64,000 nucleotides of DNA, taken from Bryobacter sp. GTDB lineage: Bacteria; Acidobacteriota; Terriglobia; Bryobacterales; Bryobacteraceae. A model generated the notes under the pieces. That model was not told the origin of the DNA. It ran no database searches and saw only the letters and a program-made list of their open reading frames with translations. The translations under genes were made by a program, and so were the position numbers. Position 1 is the stretch's first letter; the number at the start of each line of letters is the position of its first letter. Shown here piece after piece: positions 1-8,453 of this stretch. The stretch is from the NCBI GenBank assembly GCA_022843625.1, contig JALHNH010000003.1:278817-342816 (forward strand), given 5' to 3'.

Positions 1-384
1 CAGTTCGTAATCGGTACTTCCAAAGTTCGCCCCCGTCTGAACGATGCTTTCACCCAAAACGAGAAGATGGGCATCTATCAGGCTCTCTACAATTTCACGC
101 CCGACGAAAAGACCCAGAAGCCCCTCGGCAACGTCTCTTACGAGATTTCTAAAGCTGACGGCGGCGAGAAGGTGATCGAATTTACCGAAGCACTTTCTGA
201 GATCCCTGGCGCTTCCGCCACTCAGGTCACAATCGAGAAACTGCTCCCCCTGCAAGGTTTCGCTCCCGGGCGCTATACTCTCAAGCTGAAGGTCACAGAC
301 CAGAACAGCAATCAAACCCTGGTTCAGACCGCGAACTTTAGCGTCGCGGCCGATACAAATGTCCGCGCAAGCCTGAAGGAGTAA
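1..384 (+). CDS. C-terminal part of a probable GWxTD-domain protein (partial)
   Basis: The reading frame is open from the first base of the window, so the gene begins upstream; an internal ATG at 67 is probably not the start. The 127 visible residues begin QFVIGTSKVRPRLNDAF and form a beta-rich domain that ends with a segment typical of an Ig-like fold (GRYTLKLKVTDQNSNQT). This order, a 'V.PRLN..F' strand followed by 'YQ.LYNF..DE.T.KP', resembles the C-terminal domain of GWxTD proteins, a secreted family common in Acidobacteriota whose function is unknown. The GWxTD motif itself would lie outside the window, so the assignment is inferred. The gene ends 12 bases before the next gene on the same strand, and the two are probably cotranscribed. 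Confidence 0.55.
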   Translation, partial: QFVIGTSKVRPRLNDAFTQNEKMGIYQALYNFTPDEKTQKPLGNVSYEISKADGGEKVIEFTEALSEIPGASATQVTIEKLLPLQGFAPGRYTLKLKVTDQNSNQTLVQTANFSVAADTNVRASLKE

Positions 385-396
385 CTACCCCGCCTT

Positions 397-2238
397 ATGC
401 GGTTGCGAGCGTCCCATCGTCCCGCGACTTGGATACCTGGCCTTGCGCTGGGCATCCTGATCGTGTGTCCAACAATGGACGCAGCCACTGCCGCCCGTTT
501 TACCGGGCGTATCCTGGGCATGGTGAAAGGCACAGGCGGCGTCGCCCAAATGGGCGCGACCGTCCAGTTGCTCAATCGTTTTGAAAAACCAATCCTCCGC
601 GCCATCACCGATGAGCGCGGAGCTTTTGTTTTCGATTCCCTTAGTCCTGAAAACTACTCAATCCGCGTCTCGCTCTCGAGCTTTGTTCCCGCCACCCGGG
701 CCAATATCCAGATCGGCCCTGGTGCCGAGAGATACCTTGCAATCCAGTTAGCCAATCTCTTCAGCAGCATCGAAATCTTCTACGCTCCACCTCCTGGCTC
801 CTTCCTGATGAGCGAAGACTGGCGCGCAGCCCTCCGGGGCTCTTTATCCACCCGCCCCGTCCTCCGAGCCCTTCCCACCTGGGATCCTAACCCCAAACCC
901 CGCTCCGCCAGCGCAGTAAAACTTTTCACCGACACTCGGGCCCTTGTGCAGCTTTCCAGCGGCGATGCTCCGACAAACTTCTCCCTCGGTTCGCAGTCTG
1001 ACCTCGGCACCTCCTTTGCCGTTGGTACCTCATTCCTGGGCAGAAGCCAGGTTCAGTTCTCCGGCAACCTCGGCTATGGCCTTGCCAGCGGTATTCCCAC
1101 CGCCGGATTCCGAACCACTTACCAGCGCAGCGTAAACGCCCCTGTCGGCTTTGATGTCCCCAATCCCCAGATCAGCCTCACCATGCGGCAACTCTACTTG
1201 CCCATCCGCGCAGGGCAGGGCATCGCTGCCTCCAATACCGGTGCGCCGCTCCTCCGCACGGTCAGTGCTACATTCTCAGACCGCTTCCAGATCAATGACT
1301 CGATTCTTGTCGAGTACGGGGCATCCATGGATAGCGTACAGTTCTTCGAACGGCTCAACTACCTGAGTCCCTTCGCTCGTCTTACCTGGGATGGTCAGGA
1401 ACTTGGCACGATCAAGGCTGCCTTCTCCAGCGGTTTCCCCCCCGTCGACTTGCTCATCGCAGGCAAGGGGGAAGAAGCCGACATGCAGCGCCAGCTCTCC
1501 GGGCTAGCCTTATTTCCGCGTATCACCCGCCGCAACGGCACAACCCAAGCCCAGCGTGTTGAGAACTTCGAACTCGGCTATAACAAGAAATTCGGTATCG
1601 GCGAAGTCTTCGCTTCCACTTACCGTGAAGGCGTTTCCAACGCAGGCATCGCCACCATCGGCGCGCCGGAAGACATGCTTGGCCAGGACCTTGTCCCAGA
1701 CCTCGCTACCAATGCCAGCATCTTCAACATCGGTGGCTACTACCGCACCGGCTTCATGGCAGGCTGGACCCAGAACCTTCCCGGCAAATGGAAGCTCTCG
1801 ACAGGCTACGGTCTCGGCGGCATCCTTCGCACCGATCAGCGCCAACTCAATACCGCAGCTGCTGCAAGTGACGAGGCCGCAGCCATCCGCTCCGGCATCC
1901 ACCGCAGCCAGAAGAGCTTCGCCAGCATGAAACTCAGCGGTGCACTCCCGGCAATTGGCACCCGACTCTACGGCAGCTATCTCTGGACCGACTATCGTGC
2001 CCTCACTCCATTCCACACTTCTTTAACCACCCAGGGTCTGGCCGAAACGGGTCTCAATATCGGCATTCGTCAGCCCATCCCCGGCTTCCTCGGCCTCCCA
2101 GGCCGTCTCGAACTCAACGCTGAGATGCGCAACATGCTCGCTCAGGGCTACGTACCGGTTATCACTCCCACCGGTCGCACCATGTGGCTCATCCCAACTC
2201 CAAAACAGGTCCGCGGCGGCCTCAGCTTTATCTTTTAA
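397..2238 (+). CDS. Secreted carboxypeptidase-regulatory-like / TonB-barrel-like outer membrane protein
   Basis: The 613-residue product starts with a basic segment and a hydrophobic stretch ending near residue 32, which looks like a Sec signal peptide. Residues about 36-115 form a carboxypeptidase regulatory-like beta-sandwich (strands around GRILGMVKGTGG and the DERGAFVFDSL turn), the domain that precedes TonB-dependent barrels in Acidobacteriota and Bacteroidota. The rest alternates polar and aromatic residues and ends in a C-terminal phenylalanine (LSFIF), as expected for an outer membrane barrel. At 613 residues it is much shorter than the roughly 1000-residue acidobacterial 'Oar-like' receptors, and no plug domain is evident, so it may be a small barrel rather than a full receptor. 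Substrate is unknown. Confidence 0.6.
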   Translation: MRLRASHRPATWIPGLALGILIVCPTMDAATAARFTGRILGMVKGTGGVAQMGATVQLLNRFEKPILRAITDERGAFVFDSLSPENYSIRVSLSSFVPATRANIQIGPGAERYLAIQLANLFSSIEIFYAPPPGSFLMSEDWRAALRGSLSTRPVLRALPTWDPNPKPRSASAVKLFTDTRALVQLSSGDAPTNFSLGSQSDLGTSFAVGTSFLGRSQVQFSGNLGYGLASGIPTAGFRTTYQRSVNAPVGFDVPNPQISLTMRQLYLPIRAGQGIAASNTGAPLLRTVSATFSDRFQINDSILVEYGASMDSVQFFERLNYLSPFARLTWDGQELGTIKAAFSSGFPPVDLLIAGKGEEADMQRQLSGLALFPRITRRNGTTQAQRVENFELGYNKKFGIGEVFASTYREGVSNAGIATIGAPEDMLGQDLVPDLATNASIFNIGGYYRTGFMAGWTQNLPGKWKLSTGYGLGGILRTDQRQLNTAAAASDEAAAIRSGIHRSQKSFASMKLSGALPAIGTRLYGSYLWTDYRALTPFHTSLTTQGLAETGLNIGIRQPIPGFLGLPGRLELNAEMRNMLAQGYVPVITPTGRTMWLIPTPKQVRGGLSFIF

Positions 2239-2270
2239 AAATTGTGATCAAACGCTAGTGGCCGTCATGT

Positions 2271-2276
2271 TATTCT
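2271..2276 (+). promoter_or_regulatory. Candidate -10 hexamer TATTCT for a leaderless DUF937 mRNA
   Basis: TATTCT ends 7 bases before the ATG at 2284, so transcription would begin at or next to the start codon. There is no Shine-Dalgarno sequence in the intervening bases. No good -35 hexamer lies at 16-18 bases. Inferred from position only. Confidence 0.4.
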
Positions 2277-2283
2277 TCGCCAC

Positions 2284-2793
2284 ATGAACCTATTGGACGT
2301 CCTCAAAGCCACAAATGGTGGCCAAAACATTGAAACTCTAGCCAACCAATTTGGCATCTCGGGAGATCAAGCCCAATCCGTCCTCGGTCAACTGCTGCCA
2401 GCGCTAGCCCAGGGTGCCCAGCAGAACAGTGGCATCGAAGGCTTGCTCGGTGCCCTTACCAGCGGTCGCCACTCGCAATACGTTGATGACCCCTCTACCC
2501 TCTCACAGCCAGAAACCATCGCCGATGGCAATGGAATCCTCGGTCACCTCCTCGGCAGCAAAGACGCCAGCCGCGCCCTTGCCTCGCAAGTTGCCGGAAA
2601 TACCGGCCTCAGCGATGTCTTGATCAAACAGATGCTCCCCGTGGTCGCCTCTCTTGCCATGGGTGCAATGTCCAAGCAAACCCAACAGTCGGCAAGCCCT
2701 CTCGAAGGCATCGCCGGCATGCTCGACTTCGACAAGGACGGCAGCGCCGTTGACGACGTCATGGGCTTGATGGGAAAGTTTTTTGCCCGTTAG
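2284..2793 (+). CDS. DUF937 domain protein
   Basis: The 169-residue protein has no signal peptide. It contains the features of the DUF937 (YidB-like) family: an N-terminal 'ANQFGIS..QAQSVLGQLLPALAQG' helix pair, a Gly/Ala-rich middle with G.LGHLLG, and a C-terminal 'LIKQMLPVVASLAMGAM' helix followed by an acidic FDKDGSAVDDVMG segment. The family's function is unknown; some members are associated with envelope or stress phenotypes. The ATG at 2284 is preceded by a candidate -10 box rather than a ribosome binding site. The stop codon overlaps the start of the following hydrolase by 11 bases, so the two are translationally coupled. Confidence 0.8.
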   Translation: MNLLDVLKATNGGQNIETLANQFGISGDQAQSVLGQLLPALAQGAQQNSGIEGLLGALTSGRHSQYVDDPSTLSQPETIADGNGILGHLLGSKDASRALASQVAGNTGLSDVLIKQMLPVVASLAMGAMSKQTQQSASPLEGIAGMLDFDKDGSAVDDVMGLMGKFFAR

Positions 2794-3601
2794 TTGGCTC
2801 GAGCGGGGCGATCCATCGGGTCGCCCTTTGCTCCACTTCCACGGCTGGCCCAGTTCCCGCCTGGAACAATTTGCTGAAGAAGACCTTCTCAAAAAACACA
2901 AGCTCCGCTGGTTTAGCCTGGATCGTCCTGGCTACGGTGAATCCACCTTCCCTGCTGAGCACACCTTCAAAAACTGGGCTGCAACAGTCGATCAATGGGC
3001 CACCGATCAGGGCCTCGATCAATTCCATGTTCTGGGTTTCTCAGGTGGCGGCCCTTTCGCCCAGGCCATTGCCGCTCATCTTCCCCACCGCACTCTGAGC
3101 CTCAATCTGATCGCCTCGCTCTCTCCCTTCGGCCCTGACTTTCTCAACCATCCGCCTCCCTGGAAAGGCCCTGCCAACCTCATCCTCAACCACACTCCTC
3201 AGATCGCGGTATCCGTTTTCCAACTCTTCAATCTTTATCGCAAGATCAATCCCTTAGCCTACGAACGGCTCCAGCTGTCCAATCTCCATCCCCTCGATCA
3301 GAAGATTCTCAATAGCCCCGAGACCCTCGAACGCTTTGCCCAATCCCACGCTGAATCGATGCGTCAGGGGGTCCGCCACATCATCGAAGATCTTCTTCTG
3401 TACAAGAGCAACTGGGACTTCAATCACGACTCCATCATTTGCCCCACCAGAGTTTACGTAGGCAGTGCTGACATCCAGGTGCCCCCTGAATGCAGCAAGT
3501 GGCTCGCGAAGAGAATCTCCGGAGCCACTTTAACTGAATACCCAAACGAGGCGCACTATATCGCGCACCTCCATGCCGACGAGATCCTAGGGGATCTGTG
3601 A
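2783..3601 (+). CDS. Alpha/beta hydrolase
   Basis: A 272-residue alpha/beta-fold hydrolase. The oxyanion-hole strand is HFHGWPSSR (about residues 18-26), the nucleophile elbow is G-F-S-G-G with Ser87, a likely acid is Asp in VGSADIQVP near residue 227, and the base is probably His in NEAHYIAHL near 255. Length and motif order fit cytoplasmic esterase/haloperoxidase-like enzymes; the substrate cannot be read from sequence. Translation probably starts at the TTG at 2783, which overlaps the end of the DUF937 gene. The 3' end overlaps the convergent TolC-family gene by 15 bases. Confidence 0.8.
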   Translation: MPVSWLERGDPSGRPLLHFHGWPSSRLEQFAEEDLLKKHKLRWFSLDRPGYGESTFPAEHTFKNWAATVDQWATDQGLDQFHVLGFSGGGPFAQAIAAHLPHRTLSLNLIASLSPFGPDFLNHPPPWKGPANLILNHTPQIAVSVFQLFNLYRKINPLAYERLQLSNLHPLDQKILNSPETLERFAQSHAESMRQGVRHIIEDLLLYKSNWDFNHDSIICPTRVYVGSADIQVPPECSKWLAKRISGATLTEYPNEAHYIAHLHADEILGDL

Positions 3602-5491
3602 AGGTGCCTTCGCCACAACACCCTTGCTCGCTTCTTCGAGGTTGACTGAGTTCACTTCCAGCAAGCGTCCAGTGGATACATCGAGCGTATTGCGTGCACG
3701 GCTATAGTTGGCAAGCGCCGTCACTTCAACACCCTGTGCTGTGGCGAGATCTCGCTGAGCCTGAATCACAAGGAAGATTGTTGAACTGCCGAGTGCGTAC
3801 TTCTTCTGTTCGGCTTCGAGCGTCTGCTCCTGCAAGCGGCGGCTCTTAACTGCGGATTCGTGACGAGCACGAGCCTGCTGCAAGCCAATCACCGCATTGG
3901 TGAGTTCGAGGCGGATCGAGTTGATCTGACGCACTTCCTGTAATTCCTGCTGCCGCAGGCGCAACGTGTCGTTCGCGTAGTCGGCTTGCGCAGCACGGTT
4001 GCGAATCGGAACGTTCAAATTGAAACCAACTGCGTAGTCCGGGAAGTTCCGGCGCACCAACTGGCCAAGGGCTGTGCCGTAGTTCCCTAAGAAGAACGGA
4101 TCGACAACTCGAAGGCGGCCTCCAGGAGCGGCAAGGGTGTTGATTCCACCAGCGAGACCGTTGTTGGTAAAGCTCGCGGTCGCATCCAGCGAAGGAAGCA
4201 GGGCACTCTTGGAACCAGCGATACCGATCTTGGTATTCGTGATATTGATCTTGGTCTGTTCGAGTTCTGGACGCTTGCTGATTGCCTCTTCGATCAGATC
4301 TTTCACCTGACTCACCTCTTCAGTGGCTGGTACGCGAATCTGGTCAGTCGGAATGATCCGGGCATCGGCAACTGCTGGGCTGGCAATTCCGTTGCGGCTG
4401 AGGGCGTTCTTAATGATCGCTTCCTGCTGCAGCAACTGCGTCTGGCTGACCGTCAGGTCCTGCTGAGTTCGGGCCACTTCGGCTTCGGCACGAACGATTT
4501 CGATCGGAGCAAGTGTTCCAATCTCGACCTGCTTCTTGTTGTCTTCAAAAAGCTTTTGCGCCAGATCGACAGCTTTCTGTTTCACGGCCACGTCCTGATT
4601 GAAGGAAACCAGATCCCAATACAGGTTTATCGTAGAGCTCACAGTCGTGATTACCTGAAGCTTGAAAGTCAAATCGGAAACCTTCAGGTTATTTTTGGCA
4701 ACGCGTATATTCCGATTGTTAACGGCGCGTCCAAAGCCCTGCAAAAGCCTCTGATTCAATTGCAGTTGCACGTTGTTTCGCGTGAAGGGATTCAAGTCGT
4801 TGTTGGGCGAGTTGGAGCTAATGTTGTTGCTTCCATACGCGAGCGTCGCCGTCGTCCCTGAAAGGAACTGCTTTTGGACGCTTGTATTGAACACGTCTGC
4901 GCTAGTGACAAGGGCAGACGTACCGATCGCGAACGAGTTGGTTTGCGGGCTGGACTGCTTGTTGTGGAAATAGCTCGAACTCCAGACCGGATCAAGGTTT
5001 GGAATTGCCGAGCCAGTCACCGTAAAGACTGTTCCCGTATTGCTGCCTGAATTGGCACCACCACCAGCCCCCTGGCCACCGCTGTTCGTCCCAAATCCTC
5101 CACTTACCAGGTTCGTGGCGGAATTCGCACCGGCCGTAACGTTGGTGGTAACACCACGGATCTGGCCGCCGGCTTCAGCGCGGGCATAGTCGATCCTGGC
5201 AAGTTCAGGGCCGTAGCGCTGAATTTCGATATCGATGTTATTCTCCAGCGTCAACGCAATCGCATCCTGCAGCGACAGGTAAAGCTTACCCGCACGCAGC
5301 AGTTGCTCAAGCCGGTTGGAGTTGCCCATGCGAATCGGATCGAAATCGCGGGGACGATAATTCTTGGTGAGCCAATAAGTATTCTTGTCGAAACTCGTGG
5401 TCATCACTGGTGCTTTCTGGGCAAAGCCAACCGAGGTGGTCACGGTCAGCGCTAGACAGAGAACGGCAAGGCTCTCGCGTAAAGTTTTCAT
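3587..5491 (-). CDS. TolC-family outer membrane efflux protein
   Basis: A 634-residue outer membrane channel of the TolC/OEP family. Residues 1-24 are a clear signal peptide ending near GFAQ. Two long alpha-helical repeats follow, the second containing the family-typical 'QQELQEVRQINSIRLELTNAVIGLQ' and 'ARARHESAVKSRRLQEQTLEAEQKKYALG' type helices; the first repeat ends with DLTVSQTQLLQQEA. Between residues about 115 and 200 there is an unusually Gly/Asn/Ser-rich insertion that makes it longer than the usual 430-500 residues and probably lies in the extracellular barrel loops. TolC proteins normally partner an inner-membrane pump and a periplasmic adaptor; neither is encoded next to it, so it is an orphan here. 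It is divergent from pyrE. Confidence 0.9.
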   Translation of the reverse strand: MKTLRESLAVLCLALTVTTSVGFAQKAPVMTTSFDKNTYWLTKNYRPRDFDPIRMGNSNRLEQLLRAGKLYLSLQDAIALTLENNIDIEIQRYGPELARIDYARAEAGGQIRGVTTNVTAGANSATNLVSGGFGTNSGGQGAGGGANSGSNTGTVFTVTGSAIPNLDPVWSSSYFHNKQSSPQTNSFAIGTSALVTSADVFNTSVQKQFLSGTTATLAYGSNNISSNSPNNDLNPFTRNNVQLQLNQRLLQGFGRAVNNRNIRVAKNNLKVSDLTFKLQVITTVSSTINLYWDLVSFNQDVAVKQKAVDLAQKLFEDNKKQVEIGTLAPIEIVRAEAEVARTQQDLTVSQTQLLQQEAIIKNALSRNGIASPAVADARIIPTDQIRVPATEEVSQVKDLIEEAISKRPELEQTKINITNTKIGIAGSKSALLPSLDATASFTNNGLAGGINTLAAPGGRLRVVDPFFLGNYGTALGQLVRRNFPDYAVGFNLNVPIRNRAAQADYANDTLRLRQQELQEVRQINSIRLELTNAVIGLQQARARHESAVKSRRLQEQTLEAEQKKYALGSSTIFLVIQAQRDLATAQGVEVTALANYSRARNTLDVSTGRLLEVNSVNLEEASKGVVAKAPSQIP

Positions 5492-5593
5492 GGATGGATT
5501 CCGGGCTAAAAGTGCTGGTATTACAAACGAGACGACGAAGGCATTTGTTCCCAGCGATTTTTCGAAGCTTTCAATAGCTTAACAAGAGAGCGC

Positions 5594-5599
5594 TATTCT
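5594..5599 (+). promoter_or_regulatory. Candidate -10 hexamer TATTCT upstream of pyrE
   Basis: TATTCT lies 10 bases before the pyrE ATG, immediately upstream of a good Shine-Dalgarno sequence (GAGGAAAG, 5602-5609). Initiation at the expected distance would cut into that Shine-Dalgarno, so a further upstream promoter in the 118-base divergent region is also possible. Confidence 0.3.
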
Positions 5600-5609
5600 G
5601 TGAGGAAAG

Positions 5610-6191
5610 ATGAACGATTCTACTGCCGCAACTTTATCGGCCTTTCGCGAAACCGGCGCATACCTCAGCGGCCACTTTCGCCTCACCAGTGGTCTACATA
5701 GCCCCGAATACCTTCAGTGCGCCAAGGTTCTGCAGTATCCCGAGCACGCCTCCACCTTTGGTCAGCAGATCCGCACCGCTCTCAGTCACCTATCTGTCGA
5801 TGTCGTTTGCGCCCCTGCGATGGGCGGTTTGATCATCGGCCACGAAGTCGCCCGCGCCTTTGGTGTGCGCTTTATATTTACAGAGCGCGACGGTGAAGGC
5901 AACATGACCCTCCGCCGCGGCTTCGCCATCAACCCCGGCGAAAAGGTTCTGATCGTCGAAGACGTAATCACCACCGGCGGCAGCACCCGTGAAGTTGTCG
6001 AACTACTCAAAGCCGCCGGGGCGGAAGTCCTCGCCGCTGCCTCAATTATCGATCGCAGCGCTGGCCGCGCCGATGTCGGCGTCCCCAGAGTCGCTCTCGC
6101 GACCCTCGAAGTCACCGCCTACGAGCCAGCCATATGCCCGCTTTGCGCCCAGGGCCTCCCAGTAGTAAAGCCCGGCTCGCGCCCCACCTGA
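5610..6191 (+). CDS. pyrE: Orotate phosphoribosyltransferase
   Basis: PyrE transfers phosphoribosyl from PRPP to orotate to make OMP in de novo pyrimidine synthesis. The 193-residue length is typical. The PRPP-binding motif LIVEDVITTGGST is at about residues 114-126, with the preceding family segments LTSGLHSPEYLQC (substrate loop) and APAMGGLIIGHEVA (the PPi loop region). The ATG at 5610 follows a strong GAGGAAAG ribosome binding site. Only three bases separate its stop from truA, and a FabH-like gene follows after another three, so the three form an operon. Confidence 0.96.
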   Translation: MNDSTAATLSAFRETGAYLSGHFRLTSGLHSPEYLQCAKVLQYPEHASTFGQQIRTALSHLSVDVVCAPAMGGLIIGHEVARAFGVRFIFTERDGEGNMTLRRGFAINPGEKVLIVEDVITTGGSTREVVELLKAAGAEVLAAASIIDRSAGRADVGVPRVALATLEVTAYEPAICPLCAQGLPVVKPGSRPT

Positions 6192-6194
6192 GCC

Positions 6195-6944
6195 ATGAGG
6201 CGTCTGAGCATCCTCATTTCCTACGACGGCACCGCCTATCACGGCTGGCAGGTGCAACCTGGCCTGCCCACCATTCAAAGTACGATCCAGAAGGCCCTCT
6301 CAGTGATTGAAGGCGAGCCCGTTCAACTCGACGGCAGCGGTCGCACCGACGCTGGTGTTCACGCCCTCGCCGTCTGTGCCGCCTTCAACCTGAAAAATCC
6401 GATCCCAACCGACAACCTCCGCAAAGCGCTCAATCGTCTGCTCCCTTTCGACATTCGAATCACAAAGGTCGAAGAGCGCCCCCAAAACTTCCATCCGCGC
6501 TTCCAGGCCATCGCCAAGACCTATGAGTACCGGATCTGGCGGGAAGAGGTCTGTCCCCCTTTTCTCCGTCGCTATGTCCATCACCATCCATATCCGCTCG
6601 ACGAAGCTGCCATGATCGCCGCTGCGGCCTGCTTCGCCGGAGAGCACGATTTCTCGGCATTTTCGAGCACCGATGAAAGCGATGTCCTGGGCAAGTCAAA
6701 AGTGAGAACGATTTTTGAAAGCAGGCTCTGGCGCGATCAGGAAACCCTGTATTTCCGGGTGCGCGGCAGTGGTTTTCTCAAACACATGGTGCGTCACCTG
6801 ACGGGCTTTTTGTTTGAAGTTGGCAAAGGCAATAACACTGCTGAAGACCTTGTGGAAATCCTGAAAGGCCCTCCCGCCAAAGTCGCTTTTTCGGCCCCCG
6901 CGCAAGGTCTCCACCAGATCAGTGTTGAATATCCGCTAACCTAG
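6195..6944 (+). CDS. truA: tRNA pseudouridine(38-40) synthase TruA
   Basis: TruA converts uridines 38-40 of tRNA anticodon arms to pseudouridine. The 249-residue protein has the N-terminal ISYDGTAYHGWQ motif, the catalytic GRTDAGVHA motif with Asp52, the EYRIWR segment and the C-terminal FLKHMVRHLTG motif. Length is normal for the family. It is embedded in an operon with pyrE upstream and a ketoacyl-ACP-synthase-like gene downstream. Confidence 0.96.
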   Translation: MRRLSILISYDGTAYHGWQVQPGLPTIQSTIQKALSVIEGEPVQLDGSGRTDAGVHALAVCAAFNLKNPIPTDNLRKALNRLLPFDIRITKVEERPQNFHPRFQAIAKTYEYRIWREEVCPPFLRRYVHHHPYPLDEAAMIAAAACFAGEHDFSAFSSTDESDVLGKSKVRTIFESRLWRDQETLYFRVRGSGFLKHMVRHLTGFLFEVGKGNNTAEDLVEILKGPPAKVAFSAPAQGLHQISVEYPLT

Positions 6945-6953
6945 GGGTTGCAG

Positions 6954-7952
6954 ATGTCAGAAGCTCTAACCAATTTCCGCTTCCGGATTGCCGGAGTCGG
7001 TACGGCGCTCCCCAGCGTCGCCCTCACCAATGAAACCCTGGCCGGAGAGCTGGGAGTCGAAGAAGGCTGGATCATGGCCCGCTGTGGAATCGAACAGCGC
7101 TACCAGTCCAATCTTGAAGAAACCACTCTCAGCCTCGCGGTAGCCGCCTCGCGCAAAGCTCTTGAGTTTAGCCCGCTCCCCAACCCCGACCTTCTTCTTT
7201 GCTCTACCTTCACACCGCAGTACATGCTTTGCCCAACTGCGCCTGCAATCGCGCGAGAGCTCGACCTGCCTCCAATTGGTGCCTTCGACATAAACGCTGC
7301 CTGCAGCGGTGCGGCCATCGGTTTTCTTACCTCCCTGAATTTCCTCGCCACCGGTTTTGCCCGGCGAGTTCTTCTGGTCTGCAGCGATACGCCCACCAAG
7401 TACCTCAAGCAGACAGATCGCAACACCCGCATCCTAATGGGAGACGGTGCCGCAGCGATGGTTCTTGAAACTACTTCGGATTGCCAATCGCACATTCTCT
7501 CCTGGCTCTGGGGTAGCGACGGTTCTGGCAACCAGATGTTCCACGTGCCCGGCGGGGGCAGCGCCCTGCCACCAGCCTCACTCAACGGCGCCGACAACGA
7601 TGAACTCACCGTCTCGATGGACGGCCGCAGCCTCTTCCGCTTCGCCGTAGAAAAAGGCTCTGAAGCAATCGCCTCTCTCATCGAGCAGGCTAAGCTCACC
7701 GTCGGTGATGTCGACTTTGTAATCGTGCACCAGGCCAACCAGCGCATCATCCAGGCCCTCATCGATCGCAGCGGCATCGGTCAGGATCGCTGGATCTCAA
7801 ACATCGGCGGCGTCGGCAATACGGTCGCTGCTTCCATCCCTCTCGCACTGGCGCAGGGCATGGATCAGGGCGTCTTCCATCAGGGCCACCGCGTTCTTGT
7901 ACTCGGCTTTGGCGCCGGCCTCACTTGGGCCGGCTTCCTCATGCAGTGGTAG
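6954..7952 (+). CDS. Beta-ketoacyl-ACP synthase III (FabH-like)
   Basis: A 332-residue thiolase-fold condensing enzyme. The catalytic triad is intact: Cys117 in DINAACSGA, His259 in VIVHQANQ and Asn289 in GGVGNT, with the 30-residue His-Asn spacing of FabH. FabH enzymes condense acyl-CoA with malonyl-ACP to begin fatty acid synthesis. I chose the ATG at 6954, 6 bases after a GGGG run; a TTG at 6948 would add two residues. There is no acpP, fabD or fabG beside it, so it may be a second, specialised FabH paralogue rather than the housekeeping one; the sequence alone does not decide this. Confidence 0.88.
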   Translation: MSEALTNFRFRIAGVGTALPSVALTNETLAGELGVEEGWIMARCGIEQRYQSNLEETTLSLAVAASRKALEFSPLPNPDLLLCSTFTPQYMLCPTAPAIARELDLPPIGAFDINAACSGAAIGFLTSLNFLATGFARRVLLVCSDTPTKYLKQTDRNTRILMGDGAAAMVLETTSDCQSHILSWLWGSDGSGNQMFHVPGGGSALPPASLNGADNDELTVSMDGRSLFRFAVEKGSEAIASLIEQAKLTVGDVDFVIVHQANQRIIQALIDRSGIGQDRWISNIGGVGNTVAASIPLALAQGMDQGVFHQGHRVLVLGFGAGLTWAGFLMQW

Positions 7953-7953
7953 C

Positions 7954-8409
7954 CTACTCGATCTTGCCGCTATCACCCGTGCGGTGATCACTGATCTGAA
8001 AACGCAGAAACTCATGCACCGCAGCCAGAGCCTTCTTGTCTTTGGTCGTAATGCGCACTCGCCCGCCCTTGGCTAAGTCTTCAAACCGATAGGCAAGCTC
8101 AGCCTTATGCAGCTTCATCACATCGGTGCCCGGAACCTTCTGGCTGTGGATCAGCATCGGGGCAGTGAAGTCACCACCAGCAAACATATGAGCGATATGC
8201 CCAAGGTGCTGGCGAATCTTGTCTCGATTGGCTGCATCCGCCGCATCATTCGCTTCCACCTCAATTGCCCCGCCGTCAGCGAAAAGTCTGAAGTGATGGG
8301 TGGTCTTGTCATGAGGAAATCCCATCACTTTATCGCCCTTTTGATCTACGTCATGATGGTGTTGACCAGCCGCCAGCATCAGTGAAAAAAACAGTTTAGA
8401 AATAAGCAT
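7954..8409 (-). CDS. Small exported protein of unknown function
   Basis: A 151-residue protein. I chose the ATG at 8409 because it is preceded by GAGAAGTG and begins with a short hydrophobic leader (MLISKLFFSLMLAAG); longer frames upstream run into the divergent esterase. The mature part starts with a His-rich segment (HHHDVD) and contains conserved-looking stretches GHIAHMFAGGDFTAPMLIH and RVRITTKDKKALAAVHEFL ending in HRTGD. I do not recognise a named domain; the histidines suggest possible metal binding, which is a guess. It is convergent with the FabH-like gene and divergent from the esterase. Confidence 0.7.
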   Translation of the reverse strand: MLISKLFFSLMLAAGQHHHDVDQKGDKVMGFPHDKTTHHFRLFADGGAIEVEANDAADAANRDKIRQHLGHIAHMFAGGDFTAPMLIHSQKVPGTDVMKLHKAELAYRFEDLAKGGRVRITTKDKKALAAVHEFLRFQISDHRTGDSGKIE

Positions 8410-8436
8410 CACTTCTCTAGACCTATCACGTCGCGA

Positions 8437-8442
8437 TATGAT
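8437..8442 (+). promoter_or_regulatory. Candidate -10 hexamer TATGAT upstream of the esterase gene
   Basis: TATGAT is one base from the TATAAT consensus and lies 11 bases before the ATG at 8454, which has no clear Shine-Dalgarno sequence. A very short leader would result. No convincing -35 hexamer was found. Confidence 0.4.
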
Positions 8443-8453
8443 TTTGGCAACCC

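Noticed and set aside
7972..7988. Inverted repeat ATCACC-5 bases-GGTGAT
   Set aside because: It lies inside the 3' coding part of the small exported protein gene and has no T run, so it is not supported as a terminator.
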